Origin: Alphaproteobacteria bacterium
Lineage (GTDB): Bacteria; Pseudomonadota; Alphaproteobacteria; Thalassobaculales; Thalassobaculaceae
Assembly: GCA_022822665.1 (NCBI GenBank)
Contig: JAJEAR010000005.1
Coordinates: 62,001-126,000, forward strand
Direction: 5' to 3'
DNA: 64,000 bases
Shown piece by piece: positions 1-8,656 of this stretch. How positions within the stretch are numbered: position 1 is the first letter of the stretch; every line of letters starts with the position of its first letter. The notes under the pieces were generated by a model. That model had not been told where the DNA came from and searched no databases. It was given only the letters and a program-made list of their open reading frames with translations. The translations under genes were made by a program, and so were the position numbers.

Positions 1-463
1 GGTAGTCGGGATTGATGGCGAGCACCTTGTTGTCGAGCATGTTCACGATGCACCCGGTCCCGTCTTCCGCCACGCAGTCGACGAAGGCCTGGCAGAGCAG
101 CAGCGGAGCCCGCAGGTTGACCGCGAAGTGAAGATCGAGTGCTTCCGCCGTCAGCGAGCCCAGCCGGTCGTAGGCAAACATCGAGGCATTGTTGACCAGG
201 GCTGCGAGCGGCGGTGCCTGTGCCGCAACCCTGGGAACCAGCGCGCCGGCTGCTTCCGGATCGCCCAGGTCGGCCGAGACCAGCATGCCGTCCCCGCCGC
301 CACGGCGGATATCGGCCAGCACCGAGCGCGCGTCCTCGCTTGAGCGGTTGTAGTGCACGGCCACGAACCAGCCGTCTGCCGCCAGCGCGCGGGCCATCGC
401 CGCGCCGATCCGCCGTGCGGCGCCGGTGATCAGCACCGACTGGGTGTGCGGCGGTGACGCCAT
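1..463 (-). CDS. SDR family oxidoreductase, pteridine-reductase-like (3' end beyond window)
   Basis: Only the first ~154 codons lie in the window; the gene reads leftward off the edge. The N-terminus carries the NAD(P)-binding Rossmann motif TGAARRIG at residues 13-20, followed by VHYNRS, where the Arg after the second strand suggests NADPH preference. A LVNNAS motif sits near residue 90. TGAARRIG together with NNASMF is typical of the FolM/PTR1-like pteridine reductase branch of the short-chain dehydrogenases, so reduction of a dihydropterin is a reasonable guess; the substrate is not proven. The catalytic YxxxK lies outside the window. The ATG at 463 gives the expected short N-terminus. It is co-directional with the thioesterase gene 93 bp upstream. 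Confidence 0.85.
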   Translation of the reverse strand, partial: MASPPHTQSVLITGAARRIGAAMARALAADGWFVAVHYNRSSEDARSVLADIRRGGGDGMLVSADLGDPEAAGALVPRVAAQAPPLAALVNNASMFAYDRLGSLTAEALDLHFAVNLRAPLLLCQAFVDCVAEDGTGCIVNMLDNKVLAINPDY

Positions 464-556
464 GGCCACGCTCCGGTGGTGGGTTCATGACCGGGACCGG
501 CGGTCCGGACCGGCCCGGGGCGGGTGGCGGATACTAGGCGAGCCAGGGATGAGCCT

Positions 557-1045
557 TCAAGCGACGCCTGCGGGGCGGCGAATGCCGATGACGCGCCCGC
601 ACTGTTCCGGCCGGGGCTGTGCCGCGTCCGCGTCCGCGAGTTCACCGATCGCCGCCAGCTGGGGTGCGGGGAAGGGCGCCGAGCGCCGCTCGTCCAGGGA
701 TACATGGACCGCGAGCAGTTCGGCCGTGGCCGCCAGCCAGCCATCCTGTTCGTGACGCATGGCGTGGAACAGGTGCAGGCGCTTGCCGTCGGCATCCAGC
801 AGCCGGGTCGCAAACCGCACCGTGTCGTTCTCCGCGACCTCGCGCAGGTAGGCCACGTGGGATTCGAGGACGAAGATCGAGTGGTTGCTGCGCTGGCGGT
901 ATGCCAGCCCAAGGTCGAGATGGTCGAGCAGTGCGTCCGTGGCCTTGTCGAAGGCGACGGCATAGTACCCGACGTTGAGGTGACCGTTGTAGTCGATCCA
1001 CTCGGCGGGAATGCGCAGGCGGTGGCCGGGAATGGGAGGGGTCAT
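557..1045 (-). CDS. hot-dog fold acyl-CoA thioesterase (4HBT-like)
   Basis: This 162-residue protein has the length of a single hot-dog domain. The motif EWIDYNGHLNVGYYAVAFD near residues 15-33 matches the catalytic helix region of 4-hydroxybenzoyl-CoA-like thioesterases, with Asp18 in the position of the catalytic acid. Further on, the strand after ESHVAYLREV and the run FHAMRHEQDGWLAAT fit the remaining sheet. Family knowledge suggests hydrolysis of a small acyl-CoA in the cytoplasm; the substrate cannot be read from sequence. It is transcribed away from uvrC and precedes the SDR gene, so the two may form a small operon. Confidence 0.8.
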   Translation of the reverse strand: MTPPIPGHRLRIPAEWIDYNGHLNVGYYAVAFDKATDALLDHLDLGLAYRQRSNHSIFVLESHVAYLREVAENDTVRFATRLLDADGKRLHLFHAMRHEQDGWLAATAELLAVHVSLDERRSAPFPAPQLAAIGELADADAAQPRPEQCGRVIGIRRPAGVA

Positions 1046-1365
1046 GGGGGCGCCTGTCCGGACCTCGTGTGGCCTGTCTGGTGCCCGAAAGGTAGGAGAG
1101 GAGGCACCGGGTCTTCAAGTGTGGTCCGGCCCGGTGGCGCTGACCGCGGGACTGATCCCTCCCCCCAGGCAGGGGCCTCGGGACGTGGGAGAAGGACTTG
1201 GAAGCGTGCCGTGGAGGTCCCTGGCGCGCGGACCGGGGAATGTGCGTAGCACAGGTGAACTCGCCGCCGGAGAAGGGGCCGGCGCTGCCGCCGGGCGCCC
1301 GGGGAACCGTCGGATCGATCGCAAAGCCCATTGTGACTTTTGGATGCAGGTTCCACAGTGTGTTC
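1046..1365. other. divergent intergenic region between thioesterase and uvrC
   Basis: About 320 bp separate the divergent starts. A reading frame in phase with uvrC extends upstream to 1198, but its sequence is low-complexity Gly/Pro/Arg and lies before the first recognisable UvrC residue, so I treat it as leader DNA. No convincing operator or hairpin was seen. Promoters for both directions presumably lie here but no -35/-10 pair stands out. Confidence 0.5.
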
Positions 1366-3261
1366 ATGACACCAGCGGACGCCGAACCGGATACCACCGC
1401 GGCGGCGCCGAAGCGCCGTCCCGACCTCGCGGCCGGAATCGCCGCGGTTCGCGACAGCGCGCGCACGCTCCCCGGTTCCCCGGGTGTCTACCGCATGATC
1501 GACGACCGGGGCACCGTGCTCTACGTGGGCAAGGCCCGCAACCTGAAAAGGCGTGTCTCCCAGTACGCCAATCCGTCGCGGATGCCGACCCGGATCGTCC
1601 GCATGATCGCCGAGACCTCGACGATCGAGATCGTCATCACCCACACCGAGGTCGAGGCGCTGCTGCTCGAAAGCAACCTCATCAAGCGGCTGAAGCCGCG
1701 CTACAACATCCTGTTGCGCGACGACAAGTCGTTTCCATACATCCTGATCACCACCGATCACGAGGCTCCGCGACTGCTCAAGCACCGTGGCGCACAGTCC
1801 CGCGAGGGGTACTACTTCGGACCGTTCGCGACGGTCGGCGCCGTCAACCGGACCCTGTCGGCGATGCAGCGTGCCTTCCTGTTGCGGAACTGTTCCGATT
1901 CGGTCTACCGCAACCGGTCCCGCCCGTGCCTGCAGTACCAGATCAAGCGCTGTGCCGCGCCATGCGTGAACTACATCGATCCCGAGGGTTACGAGGCCCT
2001 GGTCAAGGAGGCGCGGGCGTTCCTCAGCGGCAGGAGCAGGCAAATCCGCGAGGAAATGGCCGCGCGGATGCACGAGGCCAGCGACCGGCTCGACTTCGAG
2101 ACCGCGGCCGCGTACCGCGACCGGATCCGGGCACTTGCCGCCGTCCAGGCGCACCAGGACATCAATGTCGACGGGCTCGGCGATGCGGACGTGTTCGCGG
2201 TCCATGCCGAGGGCCCCGCGAGCTGCATCCAGGTGTTCTTCTTCCGCGGCGGCGGCAACTACGGCAACCGGGCCTATTTCCCGGGCCACGACGCAAGCTG
2301 GGCGCCGGAGGAAATCCTGTCGGCCTTCATCGCCCAGTTCTATGACAACAGGCGTCCGCCGCGCCAGGTCCTGGTCAGCCATCCGTTGCCCGAGCAGCAA
2401 CTGCTGGCCGAGGCACTGTCGGTCAGGGCGGCAGCACGGGTCACGGTTACCGCCCCCGTTCGCGGCCGCAAGCGCAACCTGGTCACCCAGGCCGCGGTCA
2501 ATGCCCGCGACGCGCTCGCCCGGCGACAGGCCCAGGGCGCCTCGCACCGCCGGTTGCTGGGCGACGTCTCGGAGACCTTCGGGCTCGACGAGCCGCCGCG
2601 GCGCATCGAGGTCTACGACAACAGTCACCTTCAGGGCGCCGACGCCGTGGGGGCGATGATCGTGTTCGGTTCCGACGGCTTCGAGAAGGCGGCCTACCGC
2701 AAGTTCACCATCCGCGACGCCGCGGCCGGGTCGGAGCAGATGTCACGCGGCGACGACTACGCGATGATGCGCCAGGTGCTGCGCCGGCGGTTTGCCCGCG
2801 CCCTGAAAGAGGATGCCGGCCTTCCCGACCTCGTGTTGATTGACGGAGGCCCCGGGCAGCTCGGCGCCGCCTGGGAGGTGCTCGACGAGCTCGGAATTGC
2901 CGACCTCGCCGTGGTCGCGATCTCCAAGGGACCGGACCGCAACGCAGGCAGGGAGCGTTTTCACCAGCGCGACAGGCCGTCGTTCCTGCTGCCCGAGCGC
3001 ACGCCGGTACTGTACTTCCTCCAGCGCCTGAGGGACGAGGCGCACCGCTTTGCCATCGAGACCCACCGGGCGCGGCGTCACAAGGCGTCCCGGCGTTCGG
3101 CGCTCGACGAGGTCCCCGGTATCGGGGCGAAGCGCAAGCGGGCGCTGCTCAACCACTTCGGGTCGGCTCGGGAAGTGGCCCGGGCCGGTCTTGCCGACCT
3201 GGAGACGGTCCAGGGTATCAGCAGCGCCACCGCCCGCCGGATCTACGAGCATTTCCACTAG
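1366..3261 (+). CDS. uvrC: excinuclease ABC subunit C
   Basis: UvrC makes the 3' and 5' incisions around lesions recognised by UvrAB in nucleotide excision repair. The 631-residue product has the family length. The N-terminal GIY-YIG nuclease is visible as GVYRMID (residues 40-46) and YVGKARN (53-59). A UVR motif for UvrB contact lies in the middle (EASDRLDFETAAAYRDRI). The C-terminal RNase H-like nuclease shows YDNSHLQG, LIDGGPGQLG and RDEAHRFAIE, which carry the catalytic Asp/His residues, and a helix-hairpin-helix tail follows (EVPGIGAKRKRALLNHFGS). The ATG at 1366 is chosen because homology begins just after it; upstream in-frame codons to 1198 look non-coding. In many alphaproteobacteria uvrC directly precedes pgsA; here 11.6 kb separates them. 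Confidence 0.97.
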   Translation: MTPADAEPDTTAAAPKRRPDLAAGIAAVRDSARTLPGSPGVYRMIDDRGTVLYVGKARNLKRRVSQYANPSRMPTRIVRMIAETSTIEIVITHTEVEALLLESNLIKRLKPRYNILLRDDKSFPYILITTDHEAPRLLKHRGAQSREGYYFGPFATVGAVNRTLSAMQRAFLLRNCSDSVYRNRSRPCLQYQIKRCAAPCVNYIDPEGYEALVKEARAFLSGRSRQIREEMAARMHEASDRLDFETAAAYRDRIRALAAVQAHQDINVDGLGDADVFAVHAEGPASCIQVFFFRGGGNYGNRAYFPGHDASWAPEEILSAFIAQFYDNRRPPRQVLVSHPLPEQQLLAEALSVRAAARVTVTAPVRGRKRNLVTQAAVNARDALARRQAQGASHRRLLGDVSETFGLDEPPRRIEVYDNSHLQGADAVGAMIVFGSDGFEKAAYRKFTIRDAAAGSEQMSRGDDYAMMRQVLRRRFARALKEDAGLPDLVLIDGGPGQLGAAWEVLDELGIADLAVVAISKGPDRNAGRERFHQRDRPSFLLPERTPVLYFLQRLRDEAHRFAIETHRARRHKASRRSALDEVPGIGAKRKRALLNHFGSAREVARAGLADLETVQGISSATARRIYEHFH

Positions 3262-3758
3262 GACCGGGACGTGCGACGGGAGACGTCCGGAAAACAGGCG
3301 AGCCGTTACGTCTCTCGCATGGTTCGCCAGCCCGTCAACAGGCAGTCAGAAGAATCTTAACGATTTGAATTCATTATATTACTCGAGTACCCCGGATTTC
3401 CCGATGAAGAACTGTCAACACCCTGGCGACACGACGTGACGACCATGAACATGACGTCTCCGGGCGCCGCATGCGTTTCCACTCGTGCCGTTCGGGTCCG
3501 GCATGCCGGTCGCGTGTCAATTCGACACGCGCATTCGGTCGCTGTCGTCATGCGAAGGCAGGTGGGCGGTCGCTGGGTGGTGGGCACGGGCGCGCCGTTG
3601 TGGTCGTTGAACGGGCGACGCGCATCTGCCCACCACGGCCCGGGTTGAATTCCGTCGCCCTCAAGTTCGTTCATTGGCCGCGGTGGAGTTCAGTACCTCC
3701 GGACAGAACGGAAAACGCGGATCGGTGAGCTGGGACGGCGGGTGACGGATCGCCATCG
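3262..3758. other. gene-free spacer with hairpins, left edge of a decayed islet
   Basis: No supportable gene is seen. Just after uvrC an inverted repeat GGACGT/ACGTCC (3267-3272 and 3283-3288, 10-nt loop) could be a weak terminator without a T-tract. A short AT-rich patch at about 3345-3395 contrasts with the GC-rich surroundings. A perfect 8-bp stem with 5-nt loop (CGCGTGTC AATTC GACACGCG, 3511-3531) and a 12-bp palindrome (CCGGCATGCCGG, 3498-3509) lie side by side. Their role is unknown; together they mark the transition into the accessory islet. Confidence 0.5.
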
Positions 3759-4160
3759 TCAGCCGACGGCTGGATCGCTCAGGCGGTTGGCTGCATTCAG
3801 GACCCTGTCCTCGTTGCCGAGCGCTTCTTCGGGGGACTTTCCGTCGAGCCAGCCGTTGCCTGACCGGAACCAGAACGCGATCTGCCACGGTGTCATGTCG
3901 GCTGGCAAACGCTTTAGCACCTGCCTGACAACGGGTAGCGGACGGCCTTCGGCGAACTGAAAGCACGGAAAGAGCCGGGCGCGGCCGTAGCGCACCGCAA
4001 AGACCCGTTTCTCACGTCTCCACCGGGAGGCCGGTTCGCTCGGGCTGTTCAATTGCGAGCCGGGCATGAGTCTGTGGATATCGGCCGCCGTGAATGTCGG
4101 CACCTCGCGGAGGTACTGCGCGCGCAGCTCGTCATTGTCTTGCGTGAGCTCCCGATCCAT
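3759..4160 (-). CDS. MbcA/ParS/Xre-like antitoxin domain protein (orphan)
   Basis: The 133-residue protein ends with a region resembling the toxin-binding domain of MbcA/ParS/Xre antitoxins: WQIAFWFRSGNGWLDGKSPEEAL, then VLNAANRL. In that family this helical domain caps a RES-domain toxin. The N-terminal half (MDRELTQDNDELRAQYLREV and onwards) would be the DNA- or partner-binding part but has no clear HTH by eye. The ATG at 4160 is chosen because it is preceded by a GGGGGGA ribosome site; upstream in-frame codons to 4268 lack homology features. No RES toxin gene lies beside it, so it appears orphaned in a decayed toxin-antitoxin islet. The family call is by pattern recognition only. Confidence 0.55.
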   Translation of the reverse strand: MDRELTQDNDELRAQYLREVPTFTAADIHRLMPGSQLNSPSEPASRWRREKRVFAVRYGRARLFPCFQFAEGRPLPVVRQVLKRLPADMTPWQIAFWFRSGNGWLDGKSPEEALGNEDRVLNAANRLSDPAVG

Positions 4161-4216
4161 TATCGTCCCCCCAGCAAAGCATGCAGCCACCGAAACGGTC
4201 CAATCGTCGCTCGGGA

Positions 4217-4857
4217 TTACACCGATGTCTGATCTTTCGCAAGTTCCTCCGACACGGACAGAACCCATAGAACATCTTCAGTCGGTGCGGCAAAATCGAG
4301 TTGGCCATGCGCTACCTGGGATCGAACTTTTGCGAGCTCGAACATTCTATTTGCCTGGCTTTGTTCCACATATCCTTCGCCTGTCAGTAAATTGACCAGG
4401 GCACTTGGGTTAAGCGGTCGTGTTCCAACCGTTTCGACCCGGTCTCTCGCCACGGCCTCCAGGATTGACCAGGCAAACAACATAGCCGCACGGGGTTCTA
4501 TTGCGGCGACGTTTCGTGCCGCACGAATTGCTTCTGTAGTTGTAACGTCAGCAACCGGGTACAAGACTGGCTCAAGTGAGGAGAAATAGAATACCCGCAA
4601 ATCCCAATCATCTTGATTCGCCAAAAGCGAGTGATGTTCATGGACTTTTTTGGTTCTCTACCCCCTTCCTTTCGAAACACCTCAACGATTAGTGAAGGAC
4701 GCTTACCAATCGCGATAGCGTCAGGGTGCCATTCCCCCAGGAATGACGGTAGATCTTCCGGACCGGGATCAGGAATAACCTCGTAACCTTCGGCGCGCAA
4801 TAAAGGGACCAACCGGTCCAGTGTAATCCGTTCATCGTCGGACATGGACAAGCTCAT
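4217..4857 (-). CDS. putative nuclease/HEPN-like protein split over two frames (-1 shift)
   Basis: Two overlapping reading frames appear to encode one protein. The upstream frame (from 4857, ATG, with GGAGA ribosome site) gives 71 codons containing PDAIAIGKRPSLIVEVFRK, which resembles the D-x(n)-E core strand of PD-(D/E)xK-type nucleases. The downstream frame, entered at about 4645 and ending at 4217, gives 142 residues, mostly helical, ending in FELAKVRSQVAHGQL, reminiscent of HEPN-like domains. Joined by a -1 shift the product would be 213 residues. The junction is an exact A_AAA_AAG heptamer preceded by AGGAAGGGGG, so programmed frameshifting is possible; a one-base deletion in an A7 tract is the simpler alternative. 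The gene follows the RusA-like fragment by 4 nt. Domain calls are tentative. Confidence 0.5.
4645..4670 (-). other. candidate -1 programmed ribosomal frameshift signal
   Basis: Read on the minus strand, AGGAAGGGGG (4670-4661) is followed after 9 nt by AAAAAAG (4651-4645) placed as A_AAA_AAG in the upstream frame. This is the slippery heptamer known from E. coli dnaX, where an internal Shine-Dalgarno-like element about 10 nt upstream stimulates the shift. A slip here joins the two halves of the nuclease/HEPN-like gene exactly. No obvious downstream stem-loop was identified. Confidence 0.45.
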
Positions 4858-4861
4858 ATGG

Positions 4862-5107
4862 TCATTCTCCGCGGAGCTCGGCGTCGATCTTGATGTAGAC
4901 TACCGGAATTTGTGCACCGAGCGCTGTCGCAAGAAGCGGAGTGGGTTCGTCTCTGACTTCCATGGGTCGCTCAGGCTCGAATTTCTGCATTACAATACGC
5001 TCCACCTGTTTGTCGTCCACGTAGACAAACATGCCCATCGCGTCGAGGATTGGCTTCGCGCAATTGCCAATGTCCGCATGCATCTCGGCCTGCGAAAATA
5101 ACAGGAG
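4862..5107 (-). pseudogene. RusA-like resolvase fragment (5' end lost)
   Basis: The recognisable part reads AEMHADIGNCAKPILDAMG, then VYVDDKQVERI, resembling the DxDN-x-K-x-xLDAL and DD-Q core of RusA-type Holliday-junction endonucleases. An intact RusA is about 120 residues; here only the C-terminal ~80 codons remain and the first metal-binding Asp appears replaced (ADIGN). The frame stays open upstream to 5185 but that sequence is out-of-frame VapC coding DNA, so the fragment seems to have been joined to the toxin gene by a deletion. The stop at 4862 is 4 nt before the next gene. Confidence 0.5.
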
Positions 5108-5129
5108 ATCATTATGGCCGCAGGTTCCG

Positions 5130-5246
5130 CTACCCCGAAATGCGCGACAGGAAGTGCCTCCCTCGCGGCATCTCGCGCGCGGCATCCGGGCCGGGTTCGT
5201 CGACCAGATACTTGATCGCCATGCTCGAATCGACCACGACGCGCAT
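5130..5246 (-). pseudogene. VapC-type PIN toxin, truncated after 38 codons
   Basis: The start overlaps the antitoxin stop as TGATG, the standard arrangement of antitoxin-toxin pairs. The translation begins MRVVVDSSMAIKYLVDEPG, which is the first strand and helix of a PIN-domain ribonuclease including its first catalytic Asp. A stop follows after 38 residues, whereas VapC proteins have about 130. The rest of the domain is missing and RusA-like sequence follows. The product would lack the other acidic residues and should be inactive. Confidence 0.7.
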
Positions 5247-5506
5247 CAGAAGTCATCGCGATGACCACGGTCGCGGTCCTCGCGGATCAGCACTTCTGCC
5301 GGGGTTTGCCTGCGACCCCTGGTCTTCTCTCGCAGCCGATCCGACGCCTCCAGGAATGTGGAGCGCTTTGCCGCCATGTTGTCGTCGGCAGCACACTCCA
5401 GGATGTGGCGGGCTTCGGCCTCAAGCGAGCGGTTGTTCAGCGCGGCCCGCCGCTTGAGGCGAGTCACCACGTCCTCGTCGAGCCGGCGAACAGTGATCGT
5501 CACCAT
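5246..5506 (-). CDS. VapB/FitA-type ribbon-helix-helix antitoxin
   Basis: The 86-residue protein starts MVTITVRRLDEDVVTRLKRRAALNNRSLEAEARHIL when read in pieces: a short strand followed by two helices, the ribbon-helix-helix fold of FitA-like antitoxins. The C-terminal half (TFLEASDRLREKTRGR) would wrap the PIN toxin. It normally neutralises a VapC RNase and autorepresses its operon. The ATG at 5506 is chosen because RHH homology begins exactly there; in-frame codons further upstream look unrelated. Its toxin partner is truncated, leaving an intact but probably unemployed antitoxin. Confidence 0.8.
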   Translation of the reverse strand: MVTITVRRLDEDVVTRLKRRAALNNRSLEAEARHILECAADDNMAAKRSTFLEASDRLREKTRGRRQTPAEVLIREDRDRGHRDDF

Positions 5507-5877
5507 TGGCTCGTCTCCAGGCGTCGGATAGCAGATTGTTGTCATCGTACCATGCCGCGCGCACGTTCTGGCGTGCTGTGTGGCGCACCCGTTTGCAGGG
5601 GCGAACCGCAACTCCCGGAGCCTGGAGGGCGAGACCGTTCGTTTGTCCCCTGTTGTTCGTCGGCCCAGCGCAGATCCGGCCGGTACGGACCGGCCCTATA
5701 CCGTCAGTTCCGCCGCCGCCGCGAGGCTGCCCCATCGACCAGACCGCTGCGACCCGGGGCCGGGCAGCCAGGATACCCGCCTCGACGGGTCGGCCAGTCA
5801 CACAGTCGCCGAAGAACGAGAAAGCGTGACCGAGCAGGGTGACGTCCGAATTCAGGTCCTCCGGTTCGACACGACGG
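5507..5877. other. gene-free spacer between antitoxin and thrS
   Basis: No supportable gene. A GC-rich hairpin GGCCGGT ACGG ACCGGCC (5678-5695, 7-bp stem, 4-nt loop) lies in the middle and could terminate thrS transcription or mark the right edge of the islet; there is no T-tract. The antitoxin promoter should lie near 5510-5560. Confidence 0.45.
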
Positions 5878-7860
5878 TCACCCGTTCACGGCTTCGGAGA
5901 TCCGTTCCCCACCTTCACGCGAGTCTCCGTTCGGAAGGCCTGCCTGGGAAGGTGCGTCGTGAAGCGCTTCGGTTTCGAGCCGAACCATGGCTTCGCGCAG
6001 GGTCAGGGTTTCGGTGTCCGTGCGTCCCAACCGGCGCAGCGAGACGGTGCCCTCCCTTGCCTCGCGTTTGCCCACGATCAGGAGCACCGGCACCTTGGCC
6101 AGGCTGTGCTCACGGATCTTGTAGCCGATCTTCTCGTTCCTCAGATCCGTCTCGACACGGAGGCCACGAGACGTGAGCTGGGCGGCCACCTCGTTGGCAT
6201 GGGAATCGCCGTCGCTGGTGATCGTTGCCACGAGGACCTGAACCGGGGCCAGCCACAGCGGCAGCCGGCCGGCATGGTGCTCCACAAGGATGCCGGCGAA
6301 CCGCTCGAGTGAGCCGAACAGGGCCCGGTGAAGCATCACCGGGGCGCGCTTCTCGCCATCGGGGCCCACGTAGAACGCGCCAAGCCGTTCCGGCAGGTTG
6401 AGGTCGACCTGCAGCGTGCCGCACTGCCAGTCGCGGCCGATGGCGTCGCGCAGTACGAATTCGAGCTTCGGCCCGTAGAAGGCGCCCTCGCCGGGATTGG
6501 TCGTGTAGGCCAGGCCAGCCGCCTCGACCGCCGCCTTCAGGGCTGCCTCGGACCTGTCCCAGACCGCGTCCGAGCCGATGCGCTTTTGAGGTCGATCCGA
6601 GAACTTGACCCGCACGTCGTCGAAGCCGAAATCGCGATATATGTCCAGGATGAGCTGGCAAACGATTCGACATTCACGGGTGATCTGCTCTTCCGTACAG
6701 AAGATGTGGGCGTCGTCCTGGGTGAAGGCGCGAAGGCGCATCAGACCATGCAGGGCGCCCGACGGCTCGAACCGGTGAACCTTGCCGAACTCGGCAATGC
6801 GCAGCGGCAGATCGCGGTAGCTCTTGATCCCCTGCTTGTAGACCTGGATCCCGCCGGGGCAGTTCATCGGCTTCAGGGCAAAGACACGGTCCTCTCTTGC
6901 TTCCGTGGTGAACATGTTCTCGCCGAACTTGTCCCAGTGTCCCGAACGCTCCCACAGGCTCCGCTCCATGATGTCCGGCGTGTTGATCTCGACGTAGCCG
7001 GCCCTGTTCTGACGCTGGCGCATGTAGTCGATGAGGGCCTGGAACAGCGTCCAGCCCTTTGGGTGCCAGAAGACGGCGCCCGGCGCCTCCTCCTGGAAAT
7101 GAAACAGGTCCATCTCGCGGCCGAGCTTTCTGTGATCGCGCTTCTCGGCCTCTTCAAGCTGGTGAAGATACGCGTCGAGTTCGGCCTGGTCGCGCCACGC
7201 GGTACCGTAGATACGCTGCAGCATGGGATTGCGGTGGTCGCCGCGCCAATAGGCGCCGGCGACCTTCAGCAGCCTGAAGGCGGTACCGAGCTTGCCCGTC
7301 GAAGGCAGGTGCGGGCCGCGGCAGAGGTCGCGGAACTCTCCCTGGCGATAGACACTCAACGTCTCGGTTGCCGGCAGTCCGGCAATGATTTCACTCTTGT
7401 ACCGTTCGCCCCTGGCTTCGAAGTAGCGGATCGCGTCGTCGCGTTGCCACACTTCACGCTCGATCGTCTCGTCCCGCGCGACGATCTCCCGCATGCGTTC
7501 CTCGATTTGCACGAGGTCCTCCGGCGTGAACGAGGTTTCGCGCTGGAAGTCGTAGTAGAACCCGTTCTCGATCGTGGGGCCGATGGTGACCTGGGTCTCG
7601 GGATACAGCTCCTTTACGGCCTCGGCCAGGACATGCGCCGCGTCATGTCGCAGCAGCTCGAGCGCCTCCGGGTGATCGCGGGTGATGACCTCGACACTGG
7701 CATCGTTCTCGACGAGATCGCCAAGATCCCGCAAGACACCGTCGATGCGGATGGCCAGCGCCGTGTCGGCGTCAGCGGTACCTGACCGGGTGGCGATCTC
7801 GGTACCACGGACAGGTGCGCTGTGGGTTTGTGGTCCGTCAGGCAGCGTGATCTGGATCAT
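5878..7860 (-). CDS. thrS: threonyl-tRNA synthetase
   Basis: Charges tRNA-Thr in the cytoplasm. The 660-residue product shows an N-terminal TGS domain (residues 1-62), the editing domain with [12 protein letters not shown] (HDAAH at 72-76), the class II catalytic core (FYYDFQRE, then [21 protein letters not shown] read in two parts, whose Cys binds the active-site zinc), and an anticodon-binding C-terminus. A short tail ([15 protein letters not shown]) goes beyond the usual end. The ATG at 7860 is chosen because TGS homology starts with MIQITLPDG; upstream in-frame codons to 8007 look non-coding. The gene is downstream of the gamma carbonic anhydrase on the same strand. Confidence 0.97.
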   Translation of the reverse strand: MIQITLPDGPQTHSAPVRGTEIATRSGTADADTALAIRIDGVLRDLGDLVENDASVEVITRDHPEALELLRHDAAHVLAEAVKELYPETQVTIGPTIENGFYYDFQRETSFTPEDLVQIEERMREIVARDETIEREVWQRDDAIRYFEARGERYKSEIIAGLPATETLSVYRQGEFRDLCRGPHLPSTGKLGTAFRLLKVAGAYWRGDHRNPMLQRIYGTAWRDQAELDAYLHQLEEAEKRDHRKLGREMDLFHFQEEAPGAVFWHPKGWTLFQALIDYMRQRQNRAGYVEINTPDIMERSLWERSGHWDKFGENMFTTEAREDRVFALKPMNCPGGIQVYKQGIKSYRDLPLRIAEFGKVHRFEPSGALHGLMRLRAFTQDDAHIFCTEEQITRECRIVCQLILDIYRDFGFDDVRVKFSDRPQKRIGSDAVWDRSEAALKAAVEAAGLAYTTNPGEGAFYGPKLEFVLRDAIGRDWQCGTLQVDLNLPERLGAFYVGPDGEKRAPVMLHRALFGSLERFAGILVEHHAGRLPLWLAPVQVLVATITSDGDSHANEVAAQLTSRGLRVETDLRNEKIGYKIREHSLAKVPVLLIVGKREAREGTVSLRRLGRTDTETLTLREAMVRLETEALHDAPSQAGLPNGDSREGGERISEAVNG

Positions 7861-8013
7861 GGAAATGCCCCAATGAAAGAAGACAACCGGCTCCGCCCCG
7901 TTGGCTGTCACGCCAGGCGTTCCGGAAAGAGGGGGTGCGCGGAGAGCGCCCGGGTGGATTGAATGGTCCCTGCGCTGAACCAGGGATCGGGCACGGCAGG
8001 ACGACACGCATGT

Positions 8014-8574
8014 TCAGAACTCCCGCTCAAGACGCTTGTATCCCTGAACGAGAGAGTTGTTGGTGCGCGCGACATCCTCCGAGAACTCGGAGGCATCGGC
8101 TGTGACCCTTGGAACTGTGGCGAGATCTGTCCGGGGTCCGATGCGCTGTGTCGAAGGGACGCAGTAACCGGGCGGCAGGTCAAAGCCATCGACAACCGCG
8201 TTGTGCTCCACGACACAGCCTTCGCCCACTGCGCAGTTGAAGAGCACGCTGTTGAAGCCGATGAAAACACGGTCGCCCACCGTGCAGGGGCCGTGGACAA
8301 TGGCGCGATGTGCGATCGAAGTCCGCTCGCCGACGGTGACTGCCGCGCCGGACTTCGAGTGGATGACCACGCCATCCTGGATGTTCGAATGCGCACCGAT
8401 GACGGTGGCCTCCATGTGGCCATCTGCATCGACCTCGTCGGCACGGATCACCGCATAGGGCCCGATGAAGACATTCTCGTGCACGATCACCCGGCCGCAG
8501 AGAATGGCAGTGGGATCGACAAACGCACTCTCATGGACGACTGGCATGTCGCCGCGCGGATTTCTGCGGATCAT
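8014..8574 (-). CDS. gamma-class carbonic anhydrase family protein
   Basis: The 186-residue protein is a left-handed beta-helix, visible as hexapeptide repeats (for example VTVGERTSIAHRAIVHG and CTVGDRVFIGFNSVL). The three zinc-binding histidines of gamma carbonic anhydrases are matched by NIQDGVVIH and by IAHRAIVHG with the usual five-residue spacing. Reversible CO2 hydration is the family activity, though many members have unproven activity. The ATG at 8574 has a GGGAG ribosome site about 10 nt upstream; MPVVHESAF a few codons later is an alternative start. It lies between cysS and thrS on the same strand. Confidence 0.85.
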   Translation of the reverse strand: MIRRNPRGDMPVVHESAFVDPTAILCGRVIVHENVFIGPYAVIRADEVDADGHMEATVIGAHSNIQDGVVIHSKSGAAVTVGERTSIAHRAIVHGPCTVGDRVFIGFNSVLFNCAVGEGCVVEHNAVVDGFDLPPGYCVPSTQRIGPRTDLATVPRVTADASEFSEDVARTNNSLVQGYKRLEREF

Positions 8575-8656
8575 CCGAACGCCGCTCCCGCCCGCGGCGA
8601 CAACACAGACCGACAGATACGGACGAGCCGGATCAGGCCCGGGGAGGGGAGTCCGG

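Noticed and set aside
1198..1365. N-terminal extension of UvrC from 1198
   Set aside because: Residues are low-complexity and precede all family similarity; the ATG at 1366 gives the normal length.
3377..3390. TATAAT on the minus strand as a promoter
   Set aside because: No -35 at 16-18 bp, and it would read antisense into uvrC; probably just part of the AT-rich patch.
5678..5695. Hairpin as a certain thrS terminator
   Set aside because: It is about 180 bp beyond the thrS stop and has no T-tract; noted only within the spacer entry.
6328..7785. 485-codon plus-strand frame opposite thrS
   Set aside because: Antisense shadow of a strongly conserved gene; no domain recognisable.
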